A stretch of DNA of 64,000 nucleotides from assembly GCF_042453785.1 (NCBI RefSeq), contig NC_091663.1, positions 34,770,001-34,834,000 of the forward strand, in the 5' to 3' direction. Shown one piece after another: positions 11,988-23,682 of this stretch. Each line of letters begins with the position of its first letter. Positions within the stretch are counted from its first letter, which is position 1. The translations under genes and the position numbers were made by a program. The stretch comes from Malus domestica (taxonomy: Eukaryota > Streptophyta > Magnoliopsida > Rosales > Rosaceae). The notes under the pieces were generated by a model that saw only the letters and a program-made list of their open reading frames with translations, was not told where the DNA came from and made no database searches.

Positions 11988-13137
11988 TTTTTGTTTTTAT
12001 TCCCTTGCCAATTGGCATGCATTATACGACACCGTTTCTTCAGATAGTGAAAAGTCAATCATGTCACCCTCAAACCAAGACTCAACAATGCTAGTTTTGA
12101 GGTCAACAGGGTCATAAAAGTCAAATGAAATTAATTTTTTTAACTTTGGGTCCATTTTAATCAAGTGTAAACAAAAGATGGCATAATCCTTCCATAATTC
12201 CTTTACACTTAATTGTAGTGGTAGGTAACAAACAAGACATGTTCCTTTTAAATATCTTGTCTTTTTTTTTTTTAAATTAAATATATTGTCCTTTAAACCG
12301 ATCTTTGGTACATCTTAGTTATTCATCGTGTATTGTGCGGTCAAAAATCATTTGACTTTTTTTATTTAAAATTAAACACAAATAATATCTAACAAAAACT
12401 GGTCGCACAATGTATGATAAACGCGATTAGAATGTGGGGATCAAAGTGGATCCGGAGAGGATCATCTTCCACAATCTTTGTCCATTTTTTTCTCTGGTGT
12501 TGGTCTTATATTAATTTTACTAATTAAAATACAGTTTTAATAATACCCTTGTGGTTATGTTTTAAATTCAATTTGAAAACAAATACTTTAATTCAAGAAT
12601 GGTTTAAAGGTTACCACTAAAGGAGGGACATATGGCTAAGTCTCACAATGAACTAGCGCTAATGTGGTTCAAATTCACATTTACGATAATCGAACCTAAG
12701 ACCTATCACTTACAAATAAAAAGGAATATCACTCTACCATAATACAAAGTGGCTTAACCAAGTTTAAATACTTTTAAATGACTTTCACTATTTTGGATGG
12801 AGAGATAACTTGTAACTAAGATTGATAAAAAAAAATTGTATGTGTTTTTGTTTATACAAATAATAATGGGTAACGAAATGATATCAGATGTAACTACAAG
12901 AGTAAATCCTCTTAACCACGAAAGTGATATTAAGGGTTCTTTAGTGGGCTAAAAATTGGATTCAAACAATCCATTTGGGATCTATGTTTAATCTACAACA
13001 ACATGGGCATTTTAGGGCCCAATTTTTACAACTTGCTGCAAATTCCCTCATTAAATTATTACTTTTGCAATTTAGCTGCAAGAAGCAAACTGTGAACAAA
13101 GTTGAATCCAAATTCTTCTTCAACTTCTTCGCTGCAG
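11988..13137. other. Intergenic, no gene seen
   Basis: AT-rich spacer. The words near 12300-12480 (Tcatcgtgtattgtgcggtc, a gtggatccggagaggatc block) resemble those at 9760-9920, suggesting a diverged dispersed repeat. Confidence 0.4.
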
Positions 13138-13166
13138 AAAAAAAAAAAAAAAAAAAAAAAAAAAAC
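13138..13166. repeat. Poly-A tract upstream of the HSP20-like gene
   Basis: Roughly 28 A residues (TTTT on the minus strand) immediately before the ATG at 13176. It falls within the expected leader of the disrupted gene. Confidence 0.9.
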
Positions 13167-13380
13167 CAGTAACCCATGAAGAAGAAAGTCCACCCTTCGT
13201 CCCAAAAGCGTAATACGTTATACGACGTCGTGACATCCTCTTCCACGCCGCCAAAGAAGCTCGGAAGACTCCCCCACCTGTTCGCCAGCGTCCTCGAGCT
13301 CCCCTTCCACTCAAACGCCGACGTTTCCATCCAAGAAACCTCTGACTCTTGCATTTTCTCCGTCTCCATGCCCACGCATG

Positions 13381-13599
13381 TATTAAGGGTAAAAATGTAA
13401 TACAGTTAGTAATATAGTTAGGTAGTTAGTATTTGGTTAAAGTGGTTAGAATTTCTATATAAACAGTATGTGTAATCTTCATTTGATTAGTTAATATACA
13501 AATCCTATTTCTCTTTCTAATATCTCTGTGTTCATCATTCTCTTCATCCATTGTTCTTGATTTTCCTTTCAATTCCCAACCATTGCAATGTAGTTAACA
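13381..13599 (+). repeat. 5' LTR (219 bp)
   Basis: Contains TTTCTATATAAACAG, a TATA box about 75 bases in, which should drive transcription into the interior. It is identical to the 3' LTR by eye. Confidence 0.92.
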
Positions 13600-14199
13600 T
13601 GGTATCAGAGCCACCAGGTTTACGCCATTGATTCTGGTGGTTCCGTATTTTCTTTTAGATTTCTTTTTCTAGTTTTATTTTCTCTTCAGATTTTCTTGAA
13701 TTTTTCGTCTAAGTTCTTTGGTGTTTCCTTCTTCTCTCTGATCCCTGAACCAGAGAAGGAAGCAGAATCAAGTTCTTACTCAGTTTTTTGTGGATGCGAA
13801 TCGACTGAAAAACGTCGTCACTGACCTCGTTGATTTCAACTGGGTTTTGGTCGGTAACAACAAGAATTTGGTCGGAGCTGGAGTTGTAGGGGTCGGATTC
13901 TCGACTTCTTGGCGGTTGATTGTGCTCTTGAGAGGCGAGGAAGGCAAGATTGACCAGGCGAAAAGAACGACGTCAATGCCGTGATAATCTTTTCCAGCTG
14001 CAGCGGTTAAGCTGCGAGACTCAAAATCTGGGTCGCGTGTTTGGTGGATTTCGAAAGGACGAACAAGTTGAGACTTGGAGTTGGGCAATGAAAAAGAAAT
14101 GGGATTTTGCCCTAAAACGAGACAAGATATCCGAGCCGTACTCTCGCCGAGATGCGAGTCCTTCTCTCTGATCCTCAAGATCTAGCTGTGCAGCACGCA

Positions 14200-14490
14200 C
14201 CCCGTCTTCTTCCGACCGAAGCATTGCACGGACTCGATAGCTGAGGCCGCCATGGTGTTGCTCTCTAGGGTTTGGGGTCTTCTTCGTCGTCCCCCGCCAC
14301 TATCGCCCCACCGACCTCGGCGACTCCATCTCTTTCAACGATCCCACGCTATCCTCCTCCTGGTTCTCCGTACACAGATTGCGCAGTGGCGTTGTTGTTA
14401 GGGATTTTGTTTTGGTCCAGGTGTTTCCCAAAATCTTCTGCTTCTTGTTCGCTGCAGTCCAGGTATTTGACGAATTGCCCAGCTCAGAAT
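14200..14490 (+). other. Possible captured gene fragment inside the LTR element
   Basis: GC-rich relative to the LTRs, with GTGTTGCTCTCTAGGG, codon-like texture and a GTCCAG|GTGTTT-like junction. One frame stays open for about 85 codons from 14272 and another overlaps it. I do not recognise the product. It may be host sequence picked up by the element or simply its own leader. Confidence 0.25.
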
Positions 14491-14954
14491 TTTCATGTGA
14501 ATGTTAAATCTTTCAGCCACTTTTTCTGAATTTCAAGATTCTTCATTTCAAGATCACTGTTCGTGATATTTGGGATATTTGGATTCAAGAATATTGGTTA
14601 TTGCTAGATTGTGCAATTTGTATGATGGTGTCCAGTTCTATCTCTGCTTCATTGAAATTCTGCTCTGTTTCTCTTGTTGGGTTTGATGTTTATGCAAATC
14701 TTGATATGTTTGGAGAAATGGGTATGGATTCTTGGGTTTGATTGCTACTAATATCTTTAGGGTGTTCATTGTCGAATTACTCAGGAAGTTTGCAATATCC
14801 AATTATTGTCTCTCTGTTTCACTGATTTTCTGCAATTATGTTGAGGAGTTTGTGCAGTAATTTTCTCTTATCTCAGCCTATAATGTCGAGTCTAACCAAC
14901 TCAGTTGTTAGTATGAATCTACAGTAAGTCCAGTTATACGATGAAGTTTGAAGA

Positions 14955-15240
14955 AGTTGTAAACGGTAAATCCCACGAAGGTTAATTCCGTGTTTTGAGT
15001 AGGTAAATCCCACGAAGGGTAATCCTACATAGATGTTGATTTTCAGTTGTTGAAATTGTGAAGGCCGATGCCATTGTTCGAAGTACTTGTTTTTTGATAA
15101 AATCCACAAAGGGCGATCCCGTGGTACTATAGTTAAGGTCGATGCCACACTATAGTTTGTTAATTTTCTGTTTTAAAGGCCGATGCCAATGTTAAATAAA
15201 GTTGATGACGGTAAATCCCACGAAGGGTAATCCCGCAAGG
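14955..15240 (+). repeat. Interspersed short repeat in the LTR interior
   Basis: The words AATCCCACGAAGG(G)TAATCC (about 14964, 15004, 15211) and AAGGCCGATGCCA (about 15060, 15176; variant at 15134) alternate. They lie in untranslated interior and are not in a protein frame. Confidence 0.7.
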
Positions 15241-15838
15241 AATTGTTATAACCGGCATGAGGGTGTGTTACAACTTTATAAGAGGCTATTCTTAATTTGC
15301 CCACTCGAAATGTATTAGGGGAACTGATAGATTGGAGACTGTTTCTTCAAGCAAGAAGCTTTCTGTGGATTGTTGTCAGTACAACAGTGAGACAATGGGG
15401 CTAATTCGGAGGAAAAGATTGAAAAGATTGAGGTCAGGATTCTAGCAATTTGCAAACTCACAAGTGGCTGAACAAGAAAGATGTTACTTGAAAAGCCAAC
15501 ATTTAGAGAAATCGGCTCATATGGAAAATTTTAATGGCCTTACTCAGGATTGTATTACATCGACAAGGGCGAAACTTTAAAAAGCCAACAGTCTAGAAAA
15601 CCAGGAACAGAAGAAAGTTCTCGTCGCCATGTTCAGAAGAAAGTTTGAAGCAGTAGATTTCCCCAATCGAAAATGGTGTCCTGAGATGTGATTTCATCAA
15701 AAACAGCCTTTCAAGTTTCAAGTGATTGCAAGACTGCAGATGATTCAACTCTGTGTTCTGTTTTCTGATTTCATAACAGTGATTGCAGTTGTTCTTCCAA
15801 TCTCAAACTGGGTTACCCCAGTTGAGATTGAGGGGGAG

Positions 15839-16057
15839 TATTAAGGGTAAAAATGTAATACAGTTAGTAATATAGTTAGGTAGTTAGTATTTGGTTAAAG
15901 TGGTTAGAATTTCTATATAAACAGTATGTGTAATCTTCATTTGATTAGTTAATATACAAATCCTATTTCTCTTTCTAATATCTCTGTGTTCATCATTCTC
16001 TTCATCCATTGTTCTTGATTTTCCTTTCAATTCCCAACCATTGCAATGTAGTTAACA
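15839..16057 (+). repeat. 3' LTR (219 bp)
   Basis: Same length and, by eye, same sequence as 13381-13599; preceded by the polypurine tract at about 15824-15838. Confidence 0.92.
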
Positions 16058-16602
16058 GCATGTGCCGTCGCCCGCCACCCAACGAATAACTGGCGACCAC
16101 GCTGCTGTCCGGGCTTACACGATAGAGATTTATCCCGGAGTGACAAAGACTGTGATAAGGAAAACGGACGGTAGTGATTTGTGGTGGTTGGACGGAGGAG
16201 TGGTGGACGATCTTGATCTCTGGAGGTATCGGCTGCCGGCTTCGACGAGACCGGAGTTGGCCAGGACTACGTGTACTGGGGAAAAGCTGGTTGTAACAGT
16301 TCCGACGAAGAGGAGGTTTTGGGTGAAGAAAATGGGAGGCTAATTCTTGTGCAATAATTAATATTTCTCTTTCAAGTTGGAATATCTTGCTATAATAATG
16401 CATATGAACGTTTCGAGATCAATTTTTCAAAATTATTTGTTATTTGCTACAATATGTTTTGCATATATATGAATATTGTAATATTCATGTGTGATGAGTT
16501 TCAAAATTATCTTCATGCATGCTTGTGGAGACATGAAGTTAATCATAGTATGAATAGTAGGCTCTGTAGAGGCGTATCTTAAATCTCTCATATACTGAGT
16601 GG

Positions 16603-16693
16603 AAAGAAGTTGAGCCCTGCATGATGGTGTGGGTTCAAACTCCGTCGACGGCTAATCTAACAAAATATATCATTTGACAAAAAAAAAAAAAAC
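16603..16693 (+). mobile_element. Short 5'-truncated retroposon (SINE/LINE tail)
   Basis: A 91-bp insert is flanked by an exact 22-bp direct duplication (16581-16602 and 16694-16715) and ends in a poly-A tract of about 14 A. It contains GGGTTCAAACTCC, which looks like a tRNA-type B box. Long duplications plus an A tail are the mark of LINE-driven target-primed integration, and the missing head suggests 5' truncation of a SINE. Confidence 0.85.
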
Positions 16694-16715
16694 AAATCTC
16701 TCATATACTGAGTGG

Positions 16716-18030
16716 TTTCAATATTGAATTAATTAAGGCTTTTTGTATATAAGCGATAAATAGAAGATAATATTGATATTAATTGATGGTAAATTACTGA
16801 ATTGTATCTAAAATTTTGACAGGCTCATCACCTAAGCAAGAAGGCAAAAATAGACGTAGAGAAAAACAATTGAGGGTCAATTTACAGTAGGAGTAATATT
16901 ATTTTGAGTAAGTGTACAAAATTAATACTATTGCGAATGCGCCCTTTAATATACTTACAACTCCACATCTTTTAGACGTATTATTTTTTTGTATTTAAAT
17001 AAAACAATTATATTATTTTCTTTTCTCACAATAGTCTTTGAAACTCACTTTCATAGTCAGAAACGCTTGAAGCATCGTTTTGAATGAAGAAAAATTAGAC
17101 CAATGTTATTACGCTATACAAAAACTTGGTTAATTTACACTCTAATTACGTCGGGTTGTTCATGTGCTTCGTTACATTTGCCTATGGTAAGTTCATGAAC
17201 ACATTCATCTTTATCTTTTGATTCAATTTTCTTTGGATTGATGCTGGTGGATCGATATTAAAAAGGTATTATCATCAAAAGGTTTCTATTTTTATTACAT
17301 AGTGGTGCTATCTACACATTGTTTGTACTTTTAACACATATATTATTAATTTTTATTCTTTAATTATCTTTAATTTATTCAATTTGACACAAAAAATTAA
17401 GAAACATGCGTATAAAATAAAAAAAAAGGTATGTATAAATATCACCCACTCACAAAATATGGATGCGATTGCTATGAAAGTTGTAGACCCTAAACCCACC
17501 TTGTGCAAGCCAAGCCCTTAGAAAATGACTTATCCTTTCTTGTTGAATTGACAAAGGAATACAAAATGTGGCCGTTTCCTTTGTAAACTAGGCTAAATCT
17601 TGGGAGGAGAAAAGGAAAAATAGACTTCCACTGATTTCATGTTCCAAGAAAATTCTCTCTTCTGCATCACATTTTAACTTTTTCTTGGATGCCAATTATT
17701 TATGATAAAGTAAATGGAACTATCAACTTTGTGTCATTGAACACTTTCACTCGAGATCTTGGAAATATTTGTATGCAAAGCCAAAATTTCAAATTCCAAA
17801 TCCAAAATTTTAAACACTAAACAATTAAGATTAGGTCAAGAGCGCAATTTCATCTCCTAAGATGAAATAAATTATATTTCTTTGAAGTGACAATCAAAAC
17901 TAAATACACTCTTACTGGTGATGTGATTGTGTCTTGAGACTGTTCAAATCGGTGCCCGACTGTGTCATCCATAACACTCGACTGTTGTAACTCACATCGT
18001 GTAAGAGTTGCCCTAACTAACTTATCGAGG
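16716..18030. other. Intergenic, no gene seen
   Basis: AT-rich spacer upstream of the LEA gene, with A/T runs and no supported frame. The minus-strand frame at 17850-18164 has no family resemblance. Confidence 0.5.
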
Positions 18031-18039
18031 CCAATTATA

Positions 18040-18048
18040 ACACGTGTC
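18040..18048 (+). promoter_or_regulatory. Candidate ABA-response element
   Basis: ACACGTGTC, a G-box/ABRE core, lies about 340 bases before the LEA start codon. ABREs are the usual control sites of seed LEA genes; use here is inferred. An (AT)n run at about 18267-18286 lies closer to the start. Confidence 0.5.
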
Positions 18049-18381
18049 AAAGTTCTTATAATGGTTGTATAAAGACGTACACCGACCCAAGTCCAAGTGT
18101 CGCCGGAGATTCTGTTCAACATGAAACATGGCGTCCACCTGTGAGCTATATCCAAAACCTTCATTCTCCATCCGCCACCTGTATACTTGAAGAATCCTGC
18201 CGTTCAGTTCTCACTTATCCCAATCCGTACTCATACATATTCATCCTTCCTCAACAAATTTCATATATATATATATATATATATAGTTAAATATTTTGCT
18301 TAATTTGGAACGTACATTATATTGCACTACTTGTAAAATAATATTCTAAGTAACCTAATCTGTCATATTCAAGCCCAAAAC

Positions 18382-20220
18382 ATGAGCCAGGGACAGCCAC
18401 AAAGACGCCGACCGGACCAGTCCGAGGTTCAGGAACCCATAAAATACGGAGACGTCTTCAATGTCTCCGGCGAATTGGCTGACAGGCCCGTCGCGCCACG
18501 CGATGCCGCCACTGCCCAAGCTGCTGAAAACCTAGTCCTTGGAGAGAATCCGAGGGGTGGCCCAGCTGCTGTCATGCAGTCGGCAGCTACGTACAACGAG
18601 CGCTTTGGCCTTGTTGGCCACCTTGACTCCACTAAAGTCGCCCGAGAGGAAGGCGTCACCGTTACTGAAACAATTAATCCCGATGGCAACCGGGTTGTCA
18701 CTGAAAAAGTTGCTGGACAGGTATATATTTTTCTATTTCAATTTGTATTATTGTTACAAGTTATTTTCGTTTGTTCTAGTTCCAACGTAAAACCGTATTG
18801 GTTACATAGAAAGGAGTCTTACTTCGTAAGCACATAAAGAGCACATGTCACACGTCATTTTATATGTATCACGATCAAACATGCATGTTGCGGGATTCTC
18901 ACATATAATAGTAGAAGTTAACCTGCTCTGATACGATAATCACAAAAAGTCGAGTATTAAGAGTAACTCAACTCTTTTTGTATATCTAATTGTCGATATA
19001 AAACTAATTAGGGATATTGACAATAACTAAAACTCTTTATAAGTACATGTAATTTCTCTAATTTCCCATCGGATCTCAACAGATAAGTTAGCAATTTTTT
19101 CTTTAACTTTGTACATATGTTATCTTCAGATATTTTACATGTTGTGTTTATTTTCTGTCTCACACTATATTTTAAGAATATAAGAATTGGAACATCTAAT
19201 TGATAGTGAACGTTGTTGGCTTCAAAAAACAAAGTGAGCGCTTATGTATATGTATATGACTGTATGTATTGGTTACCTTCGTTTGAAGGTTGTGGCCCAA
19301 TATGTGGAGCCACCGGTGCCAATGGCATCTCCAGGAGGAGCGCTTGATCGAGATGCTATTACAATTGGTGAAACGCTGGAGGCCAGTGCTCTGACGGCAG
19401 GAGACAAACCAATTGAACAAAGCGACGCCGCTGCAATACAAGCTGCTGAAATGAGAGCCACTGGACGCAATGAGATAGCACCCGGAGGTGTGGCGGGTGT
19501 AGCTCAGTATGCAGCCTCTGTTAACCCGCGCGACGTCAATAAAACGAAACTTGGTGACGTGTTAGAGGTCTTAACCTCCATGAAAGAATCGCAAAATTGA
19601 AGAACACAGAGAAGCTTAGAGGGAAGAAAGAAAGTATTTCTGAGAAAATCCCAACAGTTATTACAACTCAATCTTATCTAATACAAGGAAAATAATATTC
19701 TATATGGTCAGTTCAACATACAATGGCTTATATCCTAAGCTACTGCTGATATGGCAGTTTTAATGACCTGGCACATATTCAATACACCTGGGCATATATA
19801 TCCAATACTCCCCCTCAATCTTAGCTGGGATAGGCCAGCTTAAGATTGAAACAATGATGAAGAAAAGCTGGACCATGAAGACCTTTGCTGAGAACATCAG
19901 CAACCTGGTCTTTTGTTGAAACATATTGAATCACCAAGTCTCCTTTTTATATCCAATAAGAGGTACAAATTAACATTTAATTTGGTACATCAGTAATTAT
20001 GTTTAACATTCTAGGGTGTTTAATCAATTTCGTTTTTCTTTTCGTGAAAATAATGCAGGATACAACTGAGAAGTTGCCTGCGGACAAACCTGTGACTAGA
20101 GAGGATGCAAAGGCGGTGATAGGAGCAGAGATACGGAACAGTACAAATATGGCCACCACTCCAGCCGGAGTTGCTGAATCGCAGGCGGCAGCTGCTGGGC
20201 TTAACCAGAATGGGGAATAA
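18382..20220 (+). CDS. LEA protein, seed maturation protein (SMP, D-34) family
   Basis: Three exons, 18382-18720, 19289-19567 and 20059-20220, all meeting in phase 0 at GT-AG sites, give 259 residues, the usual family size. There are three SMP units: residues about 17-75 (PIKYGDVFNVSGELADRPVA, then an AATAQAAEN helix), about 125-190 (DAITIGETLEA..DKPIEQSDAAAIQAAEMRATG) and about 207-259 (KPVTREDAKAVIGAEIRNS). The protein is Ala/Gly-rich, hydrophilic and without signal peptide. SMP proteins accumulate in drying seeds and protect cellular contents against dehydration; that is family knowledge. Unspliced translations stop early in both introns. Intron 2 contains an antisense Copia remnant but the splice sites are intact, so the gene is likely functional. 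Confidence 0.93.
19580..19940 (-). mobile_element. Copia retrotransposon 3' remnant in LEA intron 2, antisense
   Basis: Minus-strand reading from 19940 gives the last 39 codons of a Copia polyprotein RNase H region (VSTKDQVADVLSKGLHGPAF is part of it), ending at TAA 19823-19821. A polypurine tract (AGATTGAGGGGGAG) follows, then an LTR starting TATTGG at 19807 and running to about 19580. The remainder of the element is missing, so it is 5'-truncated. Confidence 0.85.
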
Positions 20221-23200
20221 ACTTATTACTACTATTTCAATATTGTACATATATGCATGCATGTTAAAGTTCGGGGGTAAGAATATGGGTTGAAAGTTTT
20301 CTGTGTGGATAAGTCGCGGTTACTTCTGTTGTACTACTACGTTTCTACAAGAATGTAATAATAAAAAAATCAACCTTGTAATGTAAATACCTCGTTTAAT
20401 GTCAACATGTTTCTCTTGTTTTGTTAGAAATGTTAAACTTTATGATGTTATGCTGGTAAAATGCAATCAAAGCCAATTTGACTAATTGTCATATTTGACG
20501 GTGCAGATTGTTATAATCAACTTTGATTATGTCTGTATTGTGAGACGTGATTTTTATCAGAATATATATTATTGGGTAGTATATTATTGTAGTCAACTGC
20601 ACGTCTACGTTGAGCTAAGGCACAAAACTGAAGTTCAAGACTAGTGGCACAAGAGTGAGACACTCTGTGGGGTGTAGCAGCAAGTAGATGAATCCTTTAA
20701 AATAAAACCAAATAATTTAGAAGGAATAATACTAATAATTGTACTCTTGTTTGAGGAAGTTTCTCTTGCTGTTGCCCGTTACATATGGCTTAGTTGGCTG
20801 TTGGTATTTGGCTTCGGCAACATAATTTGATCCAGCAGACATCCACGGTATCACTAAGATCTCAAGATCATGTATGCCAAAAGAACCTCCACCGAAATTG
20901 ATTCTATTGTAATCTTCTTGTGTTTCCCTCCTTGCTTCGCACAATCCTTTAAGTCAGTGGAATGAGAGAAACGTTATGATAGGTATATACTGACACGGTG
21001 GTTTTTTGAGATTTCTTTTACATGCCACTGTATTATTAACACGATAACTCACGGTTAAAATATATATTCGTGTCACTGTCATACGTAAGTTATTCTCTAA
21101 TAAAAGAGATCATGCATGTATAAATTATTCGTGTCAAATAGGCTTAGTTTATTATGTACTCTGGCTTACTTATAATATCCTGATGACCACCACACCTCAT
21201 AAGGTCAGAATGCAGAAAGGAAAAGGAAAGAGGGGTTCATATCAATTATTTTGACTCGAATTATATTTAACCCAATTAACTGACAGAAGTAAGAATATGT
21301 GTTGACGGAAAATGAATATATATAAGAAAAGTAACTGCAGTTAAATCTAATAAATATTAGGTAACATGCAGTAAATTCTGAATTTGATCGTCATTGTAAC
21401 TTAATTTTATCCATATATGAATAATAAACCCTAGTAGGGTCTATGGTATTCCTCGGGGAACTCTGAAATTAAAGACATGAGATTTGGAGAAGTTTAAGCA
21501 AGTGGTCAGTTATCCTAATTGTGGAAGCGAAGCCATTTATGGTTATTAAACAAACAAAATGTCAAATATTTACATTTCGGGTAAAATAATAATCTACACA
21601 TGTAAAGCTAGGGAAATCAAAATTTTAAACCGAATTCTGTAAAACACATGACATGGTTGGAAATAATTAAATTATTATTTAAGTGTTGATAAACATACTT
21701 ATTATTTATTTGTCACACATCATATAATTTATAAATTCAATTTGAAAAGTCGATCTACTTAGCATTACTTTTAACTAAATTAAAAAAAAAATTAAAAAGT
21801 GACCACTGACCGGCCAACTAATGTAACACTAATAGTTAACTTTTTACTAGTGATCGTGTACAAACCTCAGGTGATGTTGATCATTCATACACGGCTAGTT
21901 TTGTTTTCTGGCAGTGCAATGTCCTTCTCTCCTGTTGAAAAAATGGTGAAAGTATTTCTTTTTTAGACACAACTTTTCTGTGTTGCATGCATCTATCATC
22001 ATGGATCTTCATGCTCAGGCCACGGATAGCAGGTTGCACATTGTACCGACCGTCGAAAGAGAAGCTAATAATTCATATGGATATTGACAAGAGGAAAGAG
22101 CTAGCTAGATTTCTTCTTGTTCGTAAAAAGGGGTTAAATGTAAATTGCTACCAGAAAAATGGCGGATAGGGTTTTGGAACACGAATTTACGCAATACAGT
22201 AGTTGGTTCTGTGACTCAATGTGTCACCCACCATGTGCATGGTGTCTGCCCTATTTTGAGATTTGGTTTGAAGTTAGACCATTCGTTACACCCATATGTG
22301 AGTCCGTACCCCCCGATTTCCCTCCTTAAAATCCTCAACTTCACTCAATATTTTTCTTCAAACTTAGCACAAAAACTAATTAAATAATTAATTATAACAT
22401 CACAAGCCTTTTCTTAGCAAGAATTCCGTTCAATTGTAAGCAAAAATGAGATAAAAAGATCTCGTAGGGATACTATATTTATCTTATGAGACCTCCGTAT
22501 TCTAGGACCAAAAAGGGAGAAACAATGAAATATACAAGAAAATATATATAAGGTTTTATATGATGAATACATGGTCCTTTCGATGATCTTATACTTCGCT
22601 CGTTTTTGCTACAGTCCTTACTAATATTATACAACTACAAAAGAGTTCGCCCAAACAATGTTATCCCACTTGCATGCAAATTTGAATTTTCTCGATCATT
22701 AAATTAGTGGAGTTTAGAACATTTGAACATTGCATGTATATTTAGAATATACATATTATACGTTACATGTTCACATCGAAAGAACATTACTACACGATAA
22801 AGGGGCAGAGAAAGAAAAAAGATAATTGACAAATGAGGCTGTGTTGCAGGAAAGTTTACTACAAAAATGGGACCCCGTAATATGAGAGGTCCTAATTGGA
22901 AGATCAAAAAAGTGATAAGGAAATCCAAGCGTTGTTGATCAATCTCTTTCTTCCTCAAGTAGCTGATCTGCGTTATCTCAACTTGAAACAGATAATTTCT
23001 CCCATCCCATGATGTGAAAGCTCCTCAATTTTCAATACATGCCACCTAGTACTCCTCCATCCTCCTCAAATACATCTGTCACAATTTCATGTTGTTTATA
23101 TGCTACGAAAGAATTACAGTATCAACGGCGAAATGATTGATATTAATTATATATATAACAAATAAGTACACATACTATAACTTGAAACGTAAGATGATAG

Positions 23201-23590
23201 CATCACAGTCACAACAACAAATTTAATCCATTTTCGATGCAAGAAAAACATGAACCGAAACTACTGCTAAAATGTACTTAATAAAAGGAGAGAGGAAGCT
23301 GGGGAAGTACGACAAGCGAAGGTTTTACGTGAACTCTATAAGAAATTACTAAAATTTTCATTTTACTTTTTGACGGTTTAACAGATGGCTCGTGGTTTGA
23401 TATGAATCTAATGGTTTCATGATACAAATGGAAACACATTAAAAAATACTCATCGCTTCACTTATATTATGACACGTGTCGTACCGACTTGTGTTCTAAT
23501 TACATGAAAAAATTTCTCCAAGCTTATAGAGTCTTCTTACGGCTGTCCAGTCGCCGCTTTGAACCCAAACTACAAGTTACATCACCACCA
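20221..23590. other. Intergenic between LEA and OVATE genes
   Basis: The LEA 3' flank has a likely poly-A signal AATAATAAAA near 20357. The rest is AT-rich with no supported gene, apart from the orphan frame at 20732-20944. Confidence 0.5.
20732..20944 (-). pseudogene. Orphan coding-like fragment, not recognised
   Basis: A minus-strand frame of 70 codons ending in TAG, with balanced composition unlike its AT-rich surroundings: FGGGSFGIHDLEILVIPWMS and AEAKYQQPTKPYV. It could be the last exon of an unseen gene or a gene relic. I cannot name a family, and no upstream exon was found. Confidence 0.3.
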
Positions 23591-23600
23591 AGGCACCAAC

Positions 23601-23610
23601 TATATATAAA
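23601..23610 (+). promoter_or_regulatory. TATA box of the OVATE family gene
   Basis: TATATATAAA, 73 bases before the start codon, followed by a CTCTCTCTCC tract typical of plant leaders. Confidence 0.7.
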
Positions 23611-23682
23611 GACTTCACACAATGTTCTCACACACGCTTTCTCTCTCTCTCCTCTGCAGTCACTTCTAAATTGTGAGAAAAA

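Larger units (their letters stand above)
13381..16057 (+). mobile_element. Young non-autonomous LTR retrotransposon (Copia-style ends)
   Basis: Two 219-bp LTRs flank a 2239-bp interior with no gag or pol. The 5-bp duplication GCATG lies at 13376-13380 and 16058-16062. The interior starts TGGTATCAGAGCC (13600), complementary to initiator tRNA-Met, and ends with the polypurine tract GAGATTGAGGGGGAG just before the 3' LTR. LTRs start TATTAAGG, not the usual TG, and end TTAACA. Reading both LTRs base by base I find no difference. Its proteins must come from another element. The orientation is the same as the gene it interrupts. Confidence 0.93.
13176..16343 (+). pseudogene. HSP20-like (alpha-crystallin fold) gene split by an LTR element
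   Basis: The left part (13176-13380) and right part (16063-16343) join in the same frame when the LTR element and one GCATG duplication are left out. The result is a frame of 161 residues with no stop before TAA at 16341-16343. The left part ends in IQETSDSCIFSVSMPTH, and the right part has a DLWRYRLP block, a STRPELA block and KLVVTVPTKRRF near the C-terminus. Those resemble the last strands of the HSP20/alpha-crystallin domain, where a G-x-L-x-V-x-V-P pattern is usual. Known relatives are small chaperone-like proteins; this one lacks the strict G-V-L signature, so it may be a divergent HSP20-like member. Both coding parts appear otherwise undamaged, implying recent loss. Confidence 0.72.

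Noticed and set aside
12962-13375. Minus-strand frame of 137 codons opposite the HSP20-like first part
   Set aside because: It contains a run of Phe codons from the poly-A tract and no family features, and the plus strand gives a coherent protein across the insertion.
13780-14178. Minus-strand frame of 132 codons inside the young LTR element
   Set aside because: Antisense to the element and unrecognised; the plus strand is open over the same region, suggesting composition, not coding.
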